A stretch of 64,000 nt of DNA from Lysobacter_K koreensis (GCF_042677045.1 NZ_JBHTIH010000002.1:1004017-1068016), one strand, 5' to 3'. Counted from the stretch's first letter, positions 47,928-57,506 are shown. Notes: generated from the letters alone by a model not told the origin. Program-made: numbers and translations.

Positions 47928-48838
47928 AGTCCGGCCTGCAAGTCCGGCTCGAAGAAACTCCAGCGCACTTCCGGGAACGCCTGCTTCAGCGCGCGCTCGA
48001 CCGTGTTGATCTGCTCGATCAGTGCCTGCGCGGCATGCTCCTCGCGCATCAGCGCCTGCACCGACACCATCACCTCGTTGCCCAGCTGAAGGGTGATCAG
48101 GCTGATGACGCGATTGATCTCGGGGCGGCCATCGAGGAACTGCTGGATCTGCTGGTGCCGTGCCGGATCGACACTCTGCCCGATCAGCATCGCCTTGACC
48201 TCGATCGCGACGAACACCGCCACGATGATCAGCAACGCGCCGATCGCGACCGTGCCGATCGCGTCCCACAACGGGTTGCCGGTGACCACCGCCAGCAGCA
48301 CCGCGGCCAGCGCGAACACCAGGCCCAACAGCGCGGCCAGGTCCTCGCCGAAAATTACCACCAGCTCGGCCTGGCGGCTCTCGCGGAACCACTGCCACAG
48401 CGTGCGGCCGCCGCGGGACTTGTTGACCTCCTGCAGGCAGGCGCGCATCGACACCGATTCGGCGGCGATCGCGAACACCAGCACGCCGACCGCCCACCAC
48501 CACTGCTTCAGCGGCTCGGGGTGCTGCAGCTTGTGGATGCCCTCGTACAGCGAAAACATGCCGCCGACGGTGAACAGCATCACCGCCACCAGGAACGACC
48601 AGAAGTAGATCGCCTTGCCGTAGCCCAGCGGGTAGTCCGGCGACGGCGGCAGCTTGGCCTGGCGCAGGCCGAGCAGCAGCAGCAACTGGTTGCCGCAGTC
48701 GGCCAGCGAGTGCACGGTCTCGGCCAGCATCGCGCTGGAACCGGTGAAGAAGGCCGCCACGCCCTTGGCGACGGCGATTGCGAAATTGGCGCCCAGCGCA
48801 AACAGGATCGCACGGGTCGAGTCACCACCACCGGCCAT
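47924..48838 (-). CDS. Cation diffusion facilitator family transporter
   Basis: This 304-residue protein starts at ATG 48838 (M-A-G-G-G-D-S-T-R-A-I-L). It has about six membrane segments and the CDF motif H-S-L-A-D-C-G-N-Q in segment two, with a matching D in F-G-E-D-L-A-A-L-L-G. A cytoplasmic C-terminal domain ends the protein. CDF proteins export Zn, Co, Fe or related divalent ions in exchange for protons; the metal is not predictable here. It is divergent from the DUF808 gene. Confidence 0.9.
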   Translation of the reverse strand: MAGGGDSTRAILFALGANFAIAVAKGVAAFFTGSSAMLAETVHSLADCGNQLLLLLGLRQAKLPPSPDYPLGYGKAIYFWSFLVAVMLFTVGGMFSLYEGIHKLQHPEPLKQWWWAVGVLVFAIAAESVSMRACLQEVNKSRGGRTLWQWFRESRQAELVVIFGEDLAALLGLVFALAAVLLAVVTGNPLWDAIGTVAIGALLIIVAVFVAIEVKAMLIGQSVDPARHQQIQQFLDGRPEINRVISLITLQLGNEVMVSVQALMREEHAAQALIEQINTVERALKQAFPEVRWSFFEPDLQAGL

Positions 48839-49103
48839 GCGGGTTTTCCTTGGAAGTCGTGTCGGATCAGGCCCGTCGACGCCGCGGACAGCCCACGCGG
48901 ATCGACGGCGCGAGTCTAGCATCGGCCTCTTGGCGCGCCGTTGCAGGCCCGGTTGCGGCCGCCCGCCCGTGGCGGTATCGGCGCACGCGCAGTTCCTGCC
49001 GCAGCCCTCGCGAGACGCGCGGCCGCGGCAGCCTGGTTCACCCGGAGCAGTCGAGGCGGCGTGCCACAATCACCGCCCCCATCCAACCAACGCACCCCTG
49101 ACC

Positions 49104-50036
49104 ATGGCCGGATCCAGCCTGTTTGCCCTGATCGACGACATCGCCACCCTGCTGGACGACGTCGCGGTCATGACCAAGGTCGCCACCAAGAAGACCGCCG
49201 GCGTGCTGGGCGATGACCTCGCGCTCAATGCTCAGCAGGTCACCGGCATCGATGCCGACCGCGAGCTGCCGGTGGTGTGGGCGGTGGCCAAGGGGTCGCT
49301 GGTGAACAAGGCGATCCTGGTGCCGGCGGCCCTGCTGATCAGCGCGATCGCGCCGTGGGCGGTGGTGCCGCTGATGATGATCGGCGGCGCGTTCCTGTGC
49401 TACGAGGGCGTGGAGAAGCTCGCGCACAAGTTCCTGCACTCCAAGGCCGAGGACGACGCACACCACGCGGAACTGGTCGCGGCGGTGCAGGACGAGCGCG
49501 TCGACATGGTCAAGTTCGAGAAGGACAAGATCAAAGGCGCGATCCGCACCGACTTCATCCTGTCTGCGGAAATCATCGTCATCACCCTGGGCACCGTGGC
49601 GCAGGCCGACTTCAGCCGCCAGGTGGCGGTGCTGGTGGCGATCGCGCTGATCATGACCGTGGGCGTGTACGGCCTCGTCGCCGGCATCGTAAAGCTCGAC
49701 GACATGGGCCTGGCGCTCAACCGCGACACGGGCAGTGGCGGGCTCGCACGCTTCAAGCGTGCCGTCGGTCGCGCGCTGCTGGCCGGCGCGCCGCTGCTGA
49801 TGAAGTTCCTCTCGGTCGCCGGCACCGCGGCTATGTTCCTCGTCGGCGGCGGCATCCTGGTGCACGGACTGGCCGCGCTGCACCATGTCATCGAGCCCTA
49901 CACCCACGGCGGATTCGGTTGGTTGGTGTCGCTGCTGTTCGACGCGCTGGTCGGCGTGGTCGCCGGCGCCATCGTGCTCGCGGGCGTCAAGCTGTTCGGC
50001 CGGCTGCGCGGCGCGCGCCCGGCAAAGGCGTCCTGA
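49104..50036 (+). CDS. DUF808 family inner-membrane protein (YedI-like)
   Basis: This 310-residue protein begins M-A-G-S-S-L-F-A-L-I-D-D-I-A-T-L-L-D-D-V, the DUF808 signature. About six membrane segments follow (residues 70-100, 155-210, 235-300). The conserved Y-E-G-V-E-K-L-A-H-K segment is near residue 97. The function is unknown in all organisms. The 265-base gap to the divergent transporter gene upstream holds nothing I can identify beyond shared promoter space. Confidence 0.88.
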   Translation: MAGSSLFALIDDIATLLDDVAVMTKVATKKTAGVLGDDLALNAQQVTGIDADRELPVVWAVAKGSLVNKAILVPAALLISAIAPWAVVPLMMIGGAFLCYEGVEKLAHKFLHSKAEDDAHHAELVAAVQDERVDMVKFEKDKIKGAIRTDFILSAEIIVITLGTVAQADFSRQVAVLVAIALIMTVGVYGLVAGIVKLDDMGLALNRDTGSGGLARFKRAVGRALLAGAPLLMKFLSVAGTAAMFLVGGGILVHGLAALHHVIEPYTHGGFGWLVSLLFDALVGVVAGAIVLAGVKLFGRLRGARPAKAS

Positions 50037-50070
50037 CCGTTCCGGGCCTCGCCGCCTGCGGGTCGGCCGC

Positions 50071-50546
50071 TCAGTCCGCGAGTTCGCGCTGGGTCTTCTT
50101 CGGCAGTTTCGCGCGCACCTTGGATACACGCTGAGACCCTGCCGCCAACGGCCGTCCCTGGCGAGGCGTGCCGGCCCGGCCATCCATGCTCGGGCGCTCA
50201 GTCGGGCACGCGATGCGGTTCAACGCATCGCGTAAGCGCTCGCCTGAGGTTCCCCCGCCAGGAGCCGTCCCTGGCGGAGTACACCGGCTCGGCCATCCAT
50301 GGCCGGGCGCTCAGTCGGGCACGCGATGCGCTTCAACGCATCGCGTAAGCGCTCGCCTTCGCCCTCGACCTTGAAGCTGAGGGTGCCCACCTGCGGACCG
50401 CGCAGGCAGGTCACGCAGAACATCTTGGCGGCGACCGTGAACACCAGGTCGTCCTCCCACTTCACGCCATCGGCGACGCCGGGCCAGGCCCCGACCAAGG
50501 CGCGCAATGCCGCGGCATCGATGCCGTCGATGGGGGTGGAGTCCAT
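50071..50546 (-). pseudogene. MmcQ/YjbR-family gene broken by a tandem hairpin repeat
   Basis: From ATG 50546 the first 63 residues fit the YjbR fold (A-L-R-A-L-V-G-A-W-P-G-V-A-D, W-E-D-D-L-V-F-T-V-A-A-K-M-F-C-V). The frame then enters a 113-base-period repeat and stops at 50220. The family's typical tail, V-R-A-K-L-P-K-K-T-Q-R-E-L-A-D, is encoded at 50071-50118 in another frame. Deleting one repeat period restores a continuous 363-base frame of 120 residues. The repeat copy that remains still replaces the central segment, so function is doubtful. Confidence 0.75.
50141..50358. repeat. 113-bp-period tandem hairpin repeat inside the YjbR-type gene
   Basis: Copies at 50141-50245 and 50254-50358 match at 91 of 105 positions by eye. 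Each holds three potential hairpins: CCGCCAGG/CCTGGCGG (clearest in the second copy), GGCCAT-CC-ATGGCC, and GCGATGCG with CGCATCGC. The period is not a multiple of three. Confidence 0.9.
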
Positions 50547-50597
50547 GTAAAAGCCGAATGAAGGGGTGGCCGGCCGCCAGTGTGCCAATATCCCCCC

Positions 50598-51149
50598 ATG
50601 GCCGCGCGCGAACGTCTCCCGCCCTGGCACGAGCGCCAAACCTTAGCCAACGGGCGCGAAGTGCTGATCCGACCCATCCGCCCCGAGGATGCCGAGCCCC
50701 TGCGCGCCGGCTTCGAGCTGCTGCAACCCGATGAAGTGCGCCAGCGCTTCCTGCACACGCTCAAGGAACTCACCCCGGAGATGGCCGAGCGCTTCACCCG
50801 GCTCAACCCAAAGACCGAGTTCGCGCTGGTCGCCGCCGAGCCGCTGCCACCGGGCGAGGCGCTGGTCGGCGCGGTCGCGCGCGTGGCGATCGACGCCAAC
50901 GGCCGCGATGGCGAGTTCGCGATCCTGGTCAGCCATTTCATCGCCAACCTGGGTCTGGGCCGCTACCTGATGACGCGGCTGGTGAAGTGGGCGCGCGGCA
51001 AGAAGCTCGAACGCCTCTACGGCGACGTGTTCGAGAACAACCACGCGATGCTTTCGCTGGCCGAGTCGCTGGGCTTCCAGCGCGAATTCCAGCACGACGC
51101 GCCCGGCCTGGTACGGGTCGTGCTTGAGCTGAAGCCCGCCAAGCGCTGA
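50598..51149 (+). CDS. GNAT-family N-acetyltransferase
   Basis: This 183-residue protein starts at ATG 50598; an earlier in-frame start is possible but lacks a ribosome site. The fold includes I-R-P-I-R-P-E-D-A-E-P-L at the start, the acetyl-CoA loop region L-G-L-G-R-Y-L-M-T-R-L near residue 120, and N-N-H-A-M-L-S-L-A-E-S-L-G-F. It resembles the acetyltransferase domain attached to acyl-CoA synthetases in protein-lysine acetyltransferases (Pat-type). The substrate is unknown. It is divergent from the broken YjbR-type gene. Confidence 0.88.
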   Translation: MAARERLPPWHERQTLANGREVLIRPIRPEDAEPLRAGFELLQPDEVRQRFLHTLKELTPEMAERFTRLNPKTEFALVAAEPLPPGEALVGAVARVAIDANGRDGEFAILVSHFIANLGLGRYLMTRLVKWARGKKLERLYGDVFENNHAMLSLAESLGFQREFQHDAPGLVRVVLELKPAKR

Positions 51150-51350
51150 GTCGCACCCTCGCCGATCGCGCCGCGGGCCTGCCGATCCTTGCCGCGATCG
51201 GAGGATGGCGATGACGGTTGTCGCTTTGCTCCACCGTCCTGCGGTCGTGCGCCAGAACCCGTTGCATGAAGGGCGAGCGGCCCCCGCACGCTAAACTGCG
51301 CGCCCCTCACGCACCGGGCGCCACCGCGCCCCGTGCCGCCGTTCGTGCGC

Positions 51351-54300
51351 ATGACCGACAAGACCAAAACCACTCCATTCCCTGTTCCGCCGATGCCCAA
51401 GCCGGGCCAGCAGCGCGCCTGGTGGCGCGCGCCGGCCTCGCCGTCTGCGCTCGCGTTCCACGTCGCCGCCGCAGCTGCGGCCCATGACGGGCCGCTGCTG
51501 CTGGTCGCGCGCGACAACCACGCCGCGCACCAGCTCGAATCCGACCTGCACACCCTGCTCGGCCGCGACGGCGCCGTGCCGGTGCTCGCTTTCCCGGACT
51601 GGGAAACGCTGCCCTACGACGTCTTTAGCCCGCACCCGGACATCGTCAGCCAGCGCCTGTCGGCGTTGCACCGCCTGCCGACGCTCAAGCGCGGGATCCT
51701 GGTGGTGCCGGTGTCGACCCTGCTGCAACGGCTGCCGCCGCTGCGCCACGTGGTCGGCGGCAGCTTCGACGTGCGCGTCGGCCAGCGCCTGGACCTGGAC
51801 GCGGAAAAACGTCGGCTCGAATCGGCCGGCTACCGGCACGTGCCGCAGGTGCTCGACCCGGGCGACTTCGCCGTGCGCGGCGGCCTGCTCGACGTGTACC
51901 CGATGGGCGCCGACATGCCGTACCGGGTCGAGCTGCTCGATGACGAGATCGACACGATCCGCGCGTTCGATCCCGAATCGCAGCGCTCGTTCGACAAGAT
52001 CGATGCGGTGCACCTGCTGCCGGGCCGCGAGGTGCCGCTCGACGAGGTGTCGCTGAAGCGCGCGCTCGACGCGCTGCGCGACCGCTTCGATGTCGATACG
52101 CGGCGCAGCGTGCTGTACCAGGACCTCAAGGCCGGGATCGCGCCGGCCGGCATCGAGTACTACCTGCCGCTGTTCTTCGAGCAGACCGCGACGTTGTTCG
52201 ACTACCTCGGCGAAACGATGCTGCCGGTGATCGGCGACGGCGCGCTGGAGGCGGCCGAGCAGTTCTGGAGCCTCACTGCCGAGCGCTACGAGCAGCGCCG
52301 CCACGACATCGAACGCCCGCTGCTGCCACCCGACGCGCTGTACCTACCGCCGGCGGCGCTGCGCGAGCGCTTGAACCAGGGCGACCGCATCGAGGTTTGC
52401 GGCGAAGGCCACGCGCAACGCGAGCGCGCACAGGCACTCGGCGAGCAGCCGGCGCCGAACGTGCCGATCACCGCGCGCGACACGGTGGCGGCCGGCGCCT
52501 TGAAGTCGTTCCTCGGCAGCTACCCGGGCCGCGTGCTGATTGCCGCCGACTCGGCCGGGCGACGCGAGGCGCTGGGCGAACTGCTGTCCGCCGCCGAGCT
52601 GCAGCCACAACTGGTCGCGGGCTGGGAGGAGTTCACCGCGTCCGACGTGCGCTTCGCGATCGCCGCCGCGCCGTTCGACGACGGCTTCGCGATCACCGCG
52701 CCGGCGGTCACCGTGCTCACCGAGCGCCAGCTGTTCCCCGAACGCGCGCTGCAGCCGCGCCGTCGCAAGCGCGCAGGGCGCGAGCCCGAGGCGATCATCC
52801 GCGATCTCGGCGAGCTGACCGAAGGCGCGCCGATCGTCCACGAGGACCACGGCGTCGGCCGCTACCGCGGGCTGATCACGCTCGAGGCCGGCGGCGACAA
52901 GGGCGAATACCTCGAGATCGAATACGCGAAGGGCGACCGCCTGTACGTGCCGGTCGCGCAGCTGCACCTGATCAACCGCTATTCCGGCGCGTCGGTCGAG
53001 ACCGCGCCGCTGCATTCGCTCGGTGGCGAGCAGTGGACCAAGGCCAAGCGCAAGGCCGCCGAGAAGGTCCGCGACGTCGCCGCCGAGCTGCTCGATATCC
53101 AGGCCAAGCGCCAGGCCCGCGCCGGCCTGGCGATCGACATAGACCGGGCGATGTACGAACCGTTCGCGGCGAGCTTCCCGTTCGAGGAGACGCCCGACCA
53201 GCACGCCGCGATCGAGGCGGTGATCCGTGACCTCGGTTCGGCGCAGCCGATGGACCGGGTGGTCTGCGGCGACGTCGGCTTCGGCAAGACCGAGGTCGCG
53301 GTGCGCGCGGCGTTCGTCACCGCGGTCGCCGGCAAGCAGGTCGCGGTGCTGGTGCCGACCACGCTGCTGGCCGAGCAGCACTACCGCACCATGCGCGATC
53401 GCTTCGCCGACTGGCCGCTCAAGGTCGAAGTGCTGTCGCGCTTCAAGACCGCCAAGGAGATCAAGGCCGAACTGGAGAACGTCGCCGCCGGCAAGATCGA
53501 CGTGGTGGTCGGTACCCACCGCCTGCTGCAGAGTGACGTGCGCTTCAAGGACCTGGGCGCGGTGATCGTCGACGAGGAACAACGCTTCGGCGTGCGCCAG
53601 AAAGAAGCGCTCAAAGCGCTGCGCGCGAACGTGCACCTGCTGACGCTGACCGCGACGCCGATCCCGCGCACGCTCAACATGGCGATGGCCGGGCTGCGCG
53701 ACCTGAGCATCATCGCCACCCCGCCCGCGCACCGCCTGGCGGTGCAGACGTTCGTGGTGCCGTGGGACGACGGCCAGCTGCGCGAGGCGTTCCAGCGCGA
53801 GCTGTCGCGCGGTGGCCAGGTGTACTTCCTGCACAACGACGTCGAGAGCATCGGCCGCATGCAGCGCGAGCTGGAAGTGCTGGTGCCGGAGGCGCGCATC
53901 GGCATCGCCCACGGCCAGATGCCCGAGCGCGAGCTGGAGCGGGTGATGCTCGAGTTCCACAAGCAGCGCTTCAACGTGCTGCTGTGCACGACCATCATCG
54001 AGTCGGGCATCGACATCCCGAACGCGAACACCATCATCATGAACCGCGCCGACAAATTCGGCCTCGCCCAGCTGCACCAGCTGCGCGGCCGCGTCGGCCG
54101 TTCGCACCACCGCGCCTACGCCTACCTCGTCGTGCCCGACCACCGCTCGATCACCGCCGACGCGAAGAAGCGCCTGGATGCGATCGCGGCGATGGACGAA
54201 CTCGGCGCCGGCTTCACCCTGGCCACCCACGACCTCGAGATCCGCGGCGCCGGCGAACTGCTCGGCGAGGACCAGAGCGGGCAGATGGCCGAGGTCGGCT

Positions 54301-54824
54301 TCAGCCTCTACACCGAATTGCTGGAACGCGCGGTGCGTTCGATCAAGCGCGGCGAACTGCCCGACCTCGACGGCACCGCCGCGCGCGGCGCCGAGGTCGA
54401 GCTGCACGTGCCGGCGCTGATCCCCGACGACTACCTGCCCGACGTGCACACGCGCTTGACGCTGTACAAGCGCATCAGCGGCGCGCGCACCACCGACGAA
54501 CTGCGCGAGCTGCAGGTCGAGATGATCGACCGCTTCGGCCTGCTGCCCGACCCGGCCAAGCACCTGTTCGCAATCGCCGAGCTCAAGCTGCAGGCGACCG
54601 AACTGGGCATCCGCAAGCTCGACGTCGGCGCCACCAGCGGGCGCGTGCATTTCGTCGAGAAGCCCAACGTCGACCCGATGGCGATCATCAAGCTGATCCA
54701 GGGGCAGCCCAAGCTGTATCAGATGGAGGGGCCGGACAAGCTGCGCCTGAAGGTCGAACTGCCCGATGCCGGCGCGCGCCTGGCGGCCGCGCGGGGCCTG
54801 CTGATCACGTTGCGGCCCGGTTGA
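51351..54824 (+). CDS. mfd: Transcription-repair coupling factor Mfd
   Basis: Mfd, 1157 residues from ATG 51351, is of normal length. The UvrB-homology region fills the first 350 residues. The RNA-polymerase-binding CarD-like domain follows at about 490-560 (V-H-E-D-H-G-V-G-R-Y-R-G). The superfamily 2 translocase has Walker A with K646 in G-D-V-G-F-G-K-T-E-V, D-E-E-Q-R-F-G-V and Q-L-H-Q-L-R-G-R-V-G-R. A C-terminal TRCF domain ends it. It removes stalled RNA polymerase and recruits UvrA. Confidence 0.97.
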   Translation: MTDKTKTTPFPVPPMPKPGQQRAWWRAPASPSALAFHVAAAAAAHDGPLLLVARDNHAAHQLESDLHTLLGRDGAVPVLAFPDWETLPYDVFSPHPDIVSQRLSALHRLPTLKRGILVVPVSTLLQRLPPLRHVVGGSFDVRVGQRLDLDAEKRRLESAGYRHVPQVLDPGDFAVRGGLLDVYPMGADMPYRVELLDDEIDTIRAFDPESQRSFDKIDAVHLLPGREVPLDEVSLKRALDALRDRFDVDTRRSVLYQDLKAGIAPAGIEYYLPLFFEQTATLFDYLGETMLPVIGDGALEAAEQFWSLTAERYEQRRHDIERPLLPPDALYLPPAALRERLNQGDRIEVCGEGHAQRERAQALGEQPAPNVPITARDTVAAGALKSFLGSYPGRVLIAADSAGRREALGELLSAAELQPQLVAGWEEFTASDVRFAIAAAPFDDGFAITAPAVTVLTERQLFPERALQPRRRKRAGREPEAIIRDLGELTEGAPIVHEDHGVGRYRGLITLEAGGDKGEYLEIEYAKGDRLYVPVAQLHLINRYSGASVETAPLHSLGGEQWTKAKRKAAEKVRDVAAELLDIQAKRQARAGLAIDIDRAMYEPFAASFPFEETPDQHAAIEAVIRDLGSAQPMDRVVCGDVGFGKTEVAVRAAFVTAVAGKQVAVLVPTTLLAEQHYRTMRDRFADWPLKVEVLSRFKTAKEIKAELENVAAGKIDVVVGTHRLLQSDVRFKDLGAVIVDEEQRFGVRQKEALKALRANVHLLTLTATPIPRTLNMAMAGLRDLSIIATPPAHRLAVQTFVVPWDDGQLREAFQRELSRGGQVYFLHNDVESIGRMQRELEVLVPEARIGIAHGQMPERELERVMLEFHKQRFNVLLCTTIIESGIDIPNANTIIMNRADKFGLAQLHQLRGRVGRSHHRAYAYLVVPDHRSITADAKKRLDAIAAMDELGAGFTLATHDLEIRGAGELLGEDQSGQMAEVGFSLYTELLERAVRSIKRGELPDLDGTAARGAEVELHVPALIPDDYLPDVHTRLTLYKRISGARTTDELRELQVEMIDRFGLLPDPAKHLFAIAELKLQATELGIRKLDVGATSGRVHFVEKPNVDPMAIIKLIQGQPKLYQMEGPDKLRLKVELPDAGARLAAARGLLITLRPG

Positions 54825-54898
54825 CGCGCGCAGTCAGCGCTGAAGGCAGTGGATGCAGGCGGGTATGCTGCCGCGACCGTCCAACGCGCGAGTCTTCG

Positions 54899-55432
54899 AT
54901 GAAGCCGATCCACCCGCTGCGCGTCCTGTTGCCGATGCTCGCCGCGATTGCTTGCTTGCTTTCGGCCTGCGCCCACACCGCGCCGTCCGTGGAGAACGCC
55001 GGCGTGAGTTTCGTGGTCGTCCGCCATGCCGAGAGATCAAGCGACGACCCGCGCGACCCGAACCTGAGCGATGCCGGCCGCGCGCGCGCGGCTGCGCTGG
55101 CCGCCTCGCTCGCCGGCGCGCCGGTGGCCGCGGTCTACGCGACCGCCTACCGGCGCACGCAGCAGACCGCCGCACCGAGTGCCAGCGCGCATGCGCTGAC
55201 GGTCACCACCTATGACGCCAAGCAGCCGGCCGCAGAGTTCGCCGCGCAACTCAAGCGCACGCATCCGCGCGGCACCGTGCTCGTGGTCGGCCACAGCAAC
55301 ACCGCCCCCGAGATCGCCGCGGCACTGTGCGCCTGCACGGTCGAACCGATGGGCGACGCCGAGTACGACCGCCGCCTGCGCATCGACATCGGCGCCGATG
55401 GCGTGGCGAAGCTGTCGGTATCGCGCTACTGA
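54899..55432 (+). CDS. Histidine-phosphatase-family lipoprotein
   Basis: This 177-residue protein has a signal peptide ending in the lipobox L-L-S-A-C (C24). The mature part is a small SixA-like histidine phosphatase with the catalytic R-H in V-V-R-H-A-E-R and the second His in V-V-G-H-S-N-T. The short length and absence of a large cap suggest a SixA/Ais-type fold. The substrate is unknown; attachment to a membrane makes a periplasmic role likely. Confidence 0.87.
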   Translation: MKPIHPLRVLLPMLAAIACLLSACAHTAPSVENAGVSFVVVRHAERSSDDPRDPNLSDAGRARAAALAASLAGAPVAAVYATAYRRTQQTAAPSASAHALTVTTYDAKQPAAEFAAQLKRTHPRGTVLVVGHSNTAPEIAAALCACTVEPMGDAEYDRRLRIDIGADGVAKLSVSRY

Positions 55433-55544
55433 TCCGCCGGGAAACCCGCGATCCCCGGCATCGCGGTGCCAGGAGGCCCGCGTGCCGGCGCATTCACCCG
55501 GCGCTGGCTAGACTCGGGCCTTACCAGCCGTCCACGGGAATGCC

Positions 55545-55931
55545 ATGATAATGCGCTCGCTGCTCCTCGCCCCGCTCCTGCTCGCCACCCTGGGCGCCTG
55601 CGCCAGCACCGCCAGCGCGCCGGCCGTCGCGCTCGGCCAGCCGCTGGTGATGGTGCCCGGCCAGCGCGTGGCGCTGCCCGAAGGCGCGAGCCTGCGTTAT
55701 GTCGAAGTCAGCGACGATTCGCGCTGCCGCCCGGAGGTACAGTGCATCCGCGCCGGCGATGCGAACGTGGTGTTCGAGTTCACGCCGGCGGGCGCGGCCA
55801 TGCAACGCATCGTCCTCAACACCACCGAGTCGCTGCCGGCCGGCACCGACATCGGCGACTGGCGACTGACCTTGGGCGCGCTGAGTTTCGACGCCGCGCC
55901 CCAGGCCACCGTGCAGGTCGACGCGCGCTGA
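55545..55931 (+). CDS. Small putative lipoprotein of unknown function
   Basis: This 128-residue protein has a lipobox L-G-A-C near residue 19 (a second start two codons in is equally good). The mature part is predicted beta-rich, with two Cys (S-R-C-R-P-E-V-Q-C) that could form a disulfide. I do not recognise a characterised family. It lies between the histidine phosphatase and a pirin gene, all on the same strand with gaps of 112 and 40 bases. Confidence 0.75.
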   Translation: MIMRSLLLAPLLLATLGACASTASAPAVALGQPLVMVPGQRVALPEGASLRYVEVSDDSRCRPEVQCIRAGDANVVFEFTPAGAAMQRIVLNTTESLPAGTDIGDWRLTLGALSFDAAPQATVQVDAR

Positions 55932-55971
55932 CCGCACTAGCCCCACGAGCCGCACGCGAACAGGATCGATC

Positions 55972-56832
55972 ATGACCACGCTCATCGCCCCACGCGTGCA
56001 CGACCTCGGCGGCTTCCAAGTGCGCCGCGCGGTACCGAGCATCCAGGCCCGTTCGGTCGGGCCGTTCGTATTCGTCGACCACATGGGGCCGGCGGTGTTC
56101 GAACCCGGGCGCGGCATCGACGTGCGCCCGCACCCGCACATCGGCCTGGCCACGGTCACTTTCCTGTGGTCGGGCACGATCGCACACCGTGACACCCTGG
56201 GCAGCGTTCAGGACATCAACCCCGGCGACGTCAACTGGATGACCGCCGGCCGCGGCATCGCCCATTCCGAACGCACCCCTGCCGCGCTGCGCGAGGGCGC
56301 GCACCCGCTGCACGGCATGCAGACCTGGGTCGCGCTGCCGCGCGCCGACGAGGAGGCCGCACCGGCCTTCCACCACCACCCGGCCGCGACCTTGCCGCAG
56401 CAACGCCGCGACGGCGCCTGGCTGCGCATCGTCGCCGGCCGCGCCTACGGCGAGGAGGCGCCGGTGCGGGTGTTCGCCGACACGCTGTACGTGGCGATCG
56501 ACCTGGAGCCCGGCGCCGAGCTGACCATCGACGCCAGCCATCCCGAGCGCGCGCTGTACCTGCTCGAGGGCCAGGCCCAACTTGACGGCGTCGACCTACC
56601 ACCGATGCACCTGGTGCTGCTCGACCCCGGCACCCGGCCGAAACTGCGGGCCACAACGCCACTGAAGGCGATGCTGCTCGGCGGCGAGCCGCTCGACGGC
56701 CCGCGCCACCTATGGTGGAACTTTGTGTCCAGCTCGCGCGAGCGCATCGAGCAGGCCAAGGACGACTGGCGGGACGGCCGCTTCGGCCAGGTTCCCGGCG
56801 ACGACGAGTTCATCCCGCTGCCCGAAACCTGA
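55972..56832 (+). CDS. Pirin-family protein (first copy)
   Basis: This 286-residue bicupin has the pirin metal ligands in R-P-H-P-H-I-G (N-terminal cupin) and I-A-H-S-E. The N-terminal D-H-M-G-P and the W-M-T-A-G-R-G-I segment are typical. Some bacterial pirins have quercetin dioxygenase activity or bind pyruvate dehydrogenase; the role here is not known. A second, only distantly similar pirin is encoded at 57645. Confidence 0.92.
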   Translation: MTTLIAPRVHDLGGFQVRRAVPSIQARSVGPFVFVDHMGPAVFEPGRGIDVRPHPHIGLATVTFLWSGTIAHRDTLGSVQDINPGDVNWMTAGRGIAHSERTPAALREGAHPLHGMQTWVALPRADEEAAPAFHHHPAATLPQQRRDGAWLRIVAGRAYGEEAPVRVFADTLYVAIDLEPGAELTIDASHPERALYLLEGQAQLDGVDLPPMHLVLLDPGTRPKLRATTPLKAMLLGGEPLDGPRHLWWNFVSSSRERIEQAKDDWRDGRFGQVPGDDEFIPLPET

Positions 56833-56918
56833 ATGCGCGGCGGTTTCGGGTGAAACCATTTCGCATTTGTCAAGCCCCCAAAACTGGACTATGGTCGAGT
56901 CGGGTCACGCCTTAGTGG

Positions 56919-56936
56919 CCCCTACAGGGGGATTCC
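56919..56936 (+). promoter_or_regulatory. Hairpin overlapping the ribosome site of the secreted-protein gene
   Basis: CCCC (56919-56922), TACA and GGGG (56927-56930) form a short stem that includes the G-rich ribosome site just before ATG 56937. ACAGGGGGA resembles a CsrA/RsmA-type GGA target, but the loop does not hold the GGA. Weak evidence for translational control. Confidence 0.3.
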
Positions 56937-57389
56937 ATGAACAAGACGGCATATTGCCTGCCGTTGCTGCTGGCGCTGGCCGCCAGCGCGCAGGCACAGG
57001 AACAACCGATCAACGACGCGTGCCCGCAGCTGCCGGCCGATGCCGACCTGCTGTGGCAGCACAAGGCCACGCCCACCTCGGATTTCTGCCGCGCGTTGCG
57101 TGCGGACGGGTCGGAAGCATTCGGCCTGTACATTGCCTCCCAGTCGCCGTTCAAGCCCAGCCGCAGCGACCGCGCCGAGCAGGCCTCGATCGACGGCCGC
57201 GATGTCACCTGGTACCGCAGCGAGCTGGCCACCCGGCCCGGCATGCAGGCACGCGAAACCCTGCTGGAATTGCCCGACGGCCGCGTCGCGCACATCTGGG
57301 TGCAGGCCAGTTCCGAGGCGCAGCTGGGCGAAGCGATCGGCCAGACCAAGGCGCTGCACTTCCAGTCGGCCCGGCTGAGCAGCAAGTAA
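56937..57389 (+). CDS. Secreted protein of unknown function
   Basis: This 150-residue protein has a clear signal peptide (K-T-A-Y-C-L-P-L-L-L-A-L-A-A-S-A-Q-A) with likely cleavage before Q-E-Q. The mature part has two Cys (in N-D-A-C-P and S-D-F-C-R) that may form a disulfide, and otherwise no motif I recognise. A 104-base leader with a hairpin at the ribosome site precedes it and a strong terminator follows, so it is probably transcribed alone. Confidence 0.8.
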   Translation: MNKTAYCLPLLLALAASAQAQEQPINDACPQLPADADLLWQHKATPTSDFCRALRADGSEAFGLYIASQSPFKPSRSDRAEQASIDGRDVTWYRSELATRPGMQARETLLELPDGRVAHIWVQASSEAQLGEAIGQTKALHFQSARLSSK

Positions 57390-57506
57390 GCGCGCGAGTG
57401 CCGGACGGGTGTCGCCCGACCGGCGCCCGGCGTTCGCTGCGGTCCTGATCAGCGGAACACGGGATCGCCGGGCATGCCGGATTGCGCTCCGCATTGCAGG
57501 AAGAAA

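Noticed and set aside
50141..50358. A two-unit repeat considered as a CRISPR fragment
   Set aside because: The units are 105 bases with only an 8-base spacer and internal hairpins, there are no cas genes, and it lies in a coding frame.
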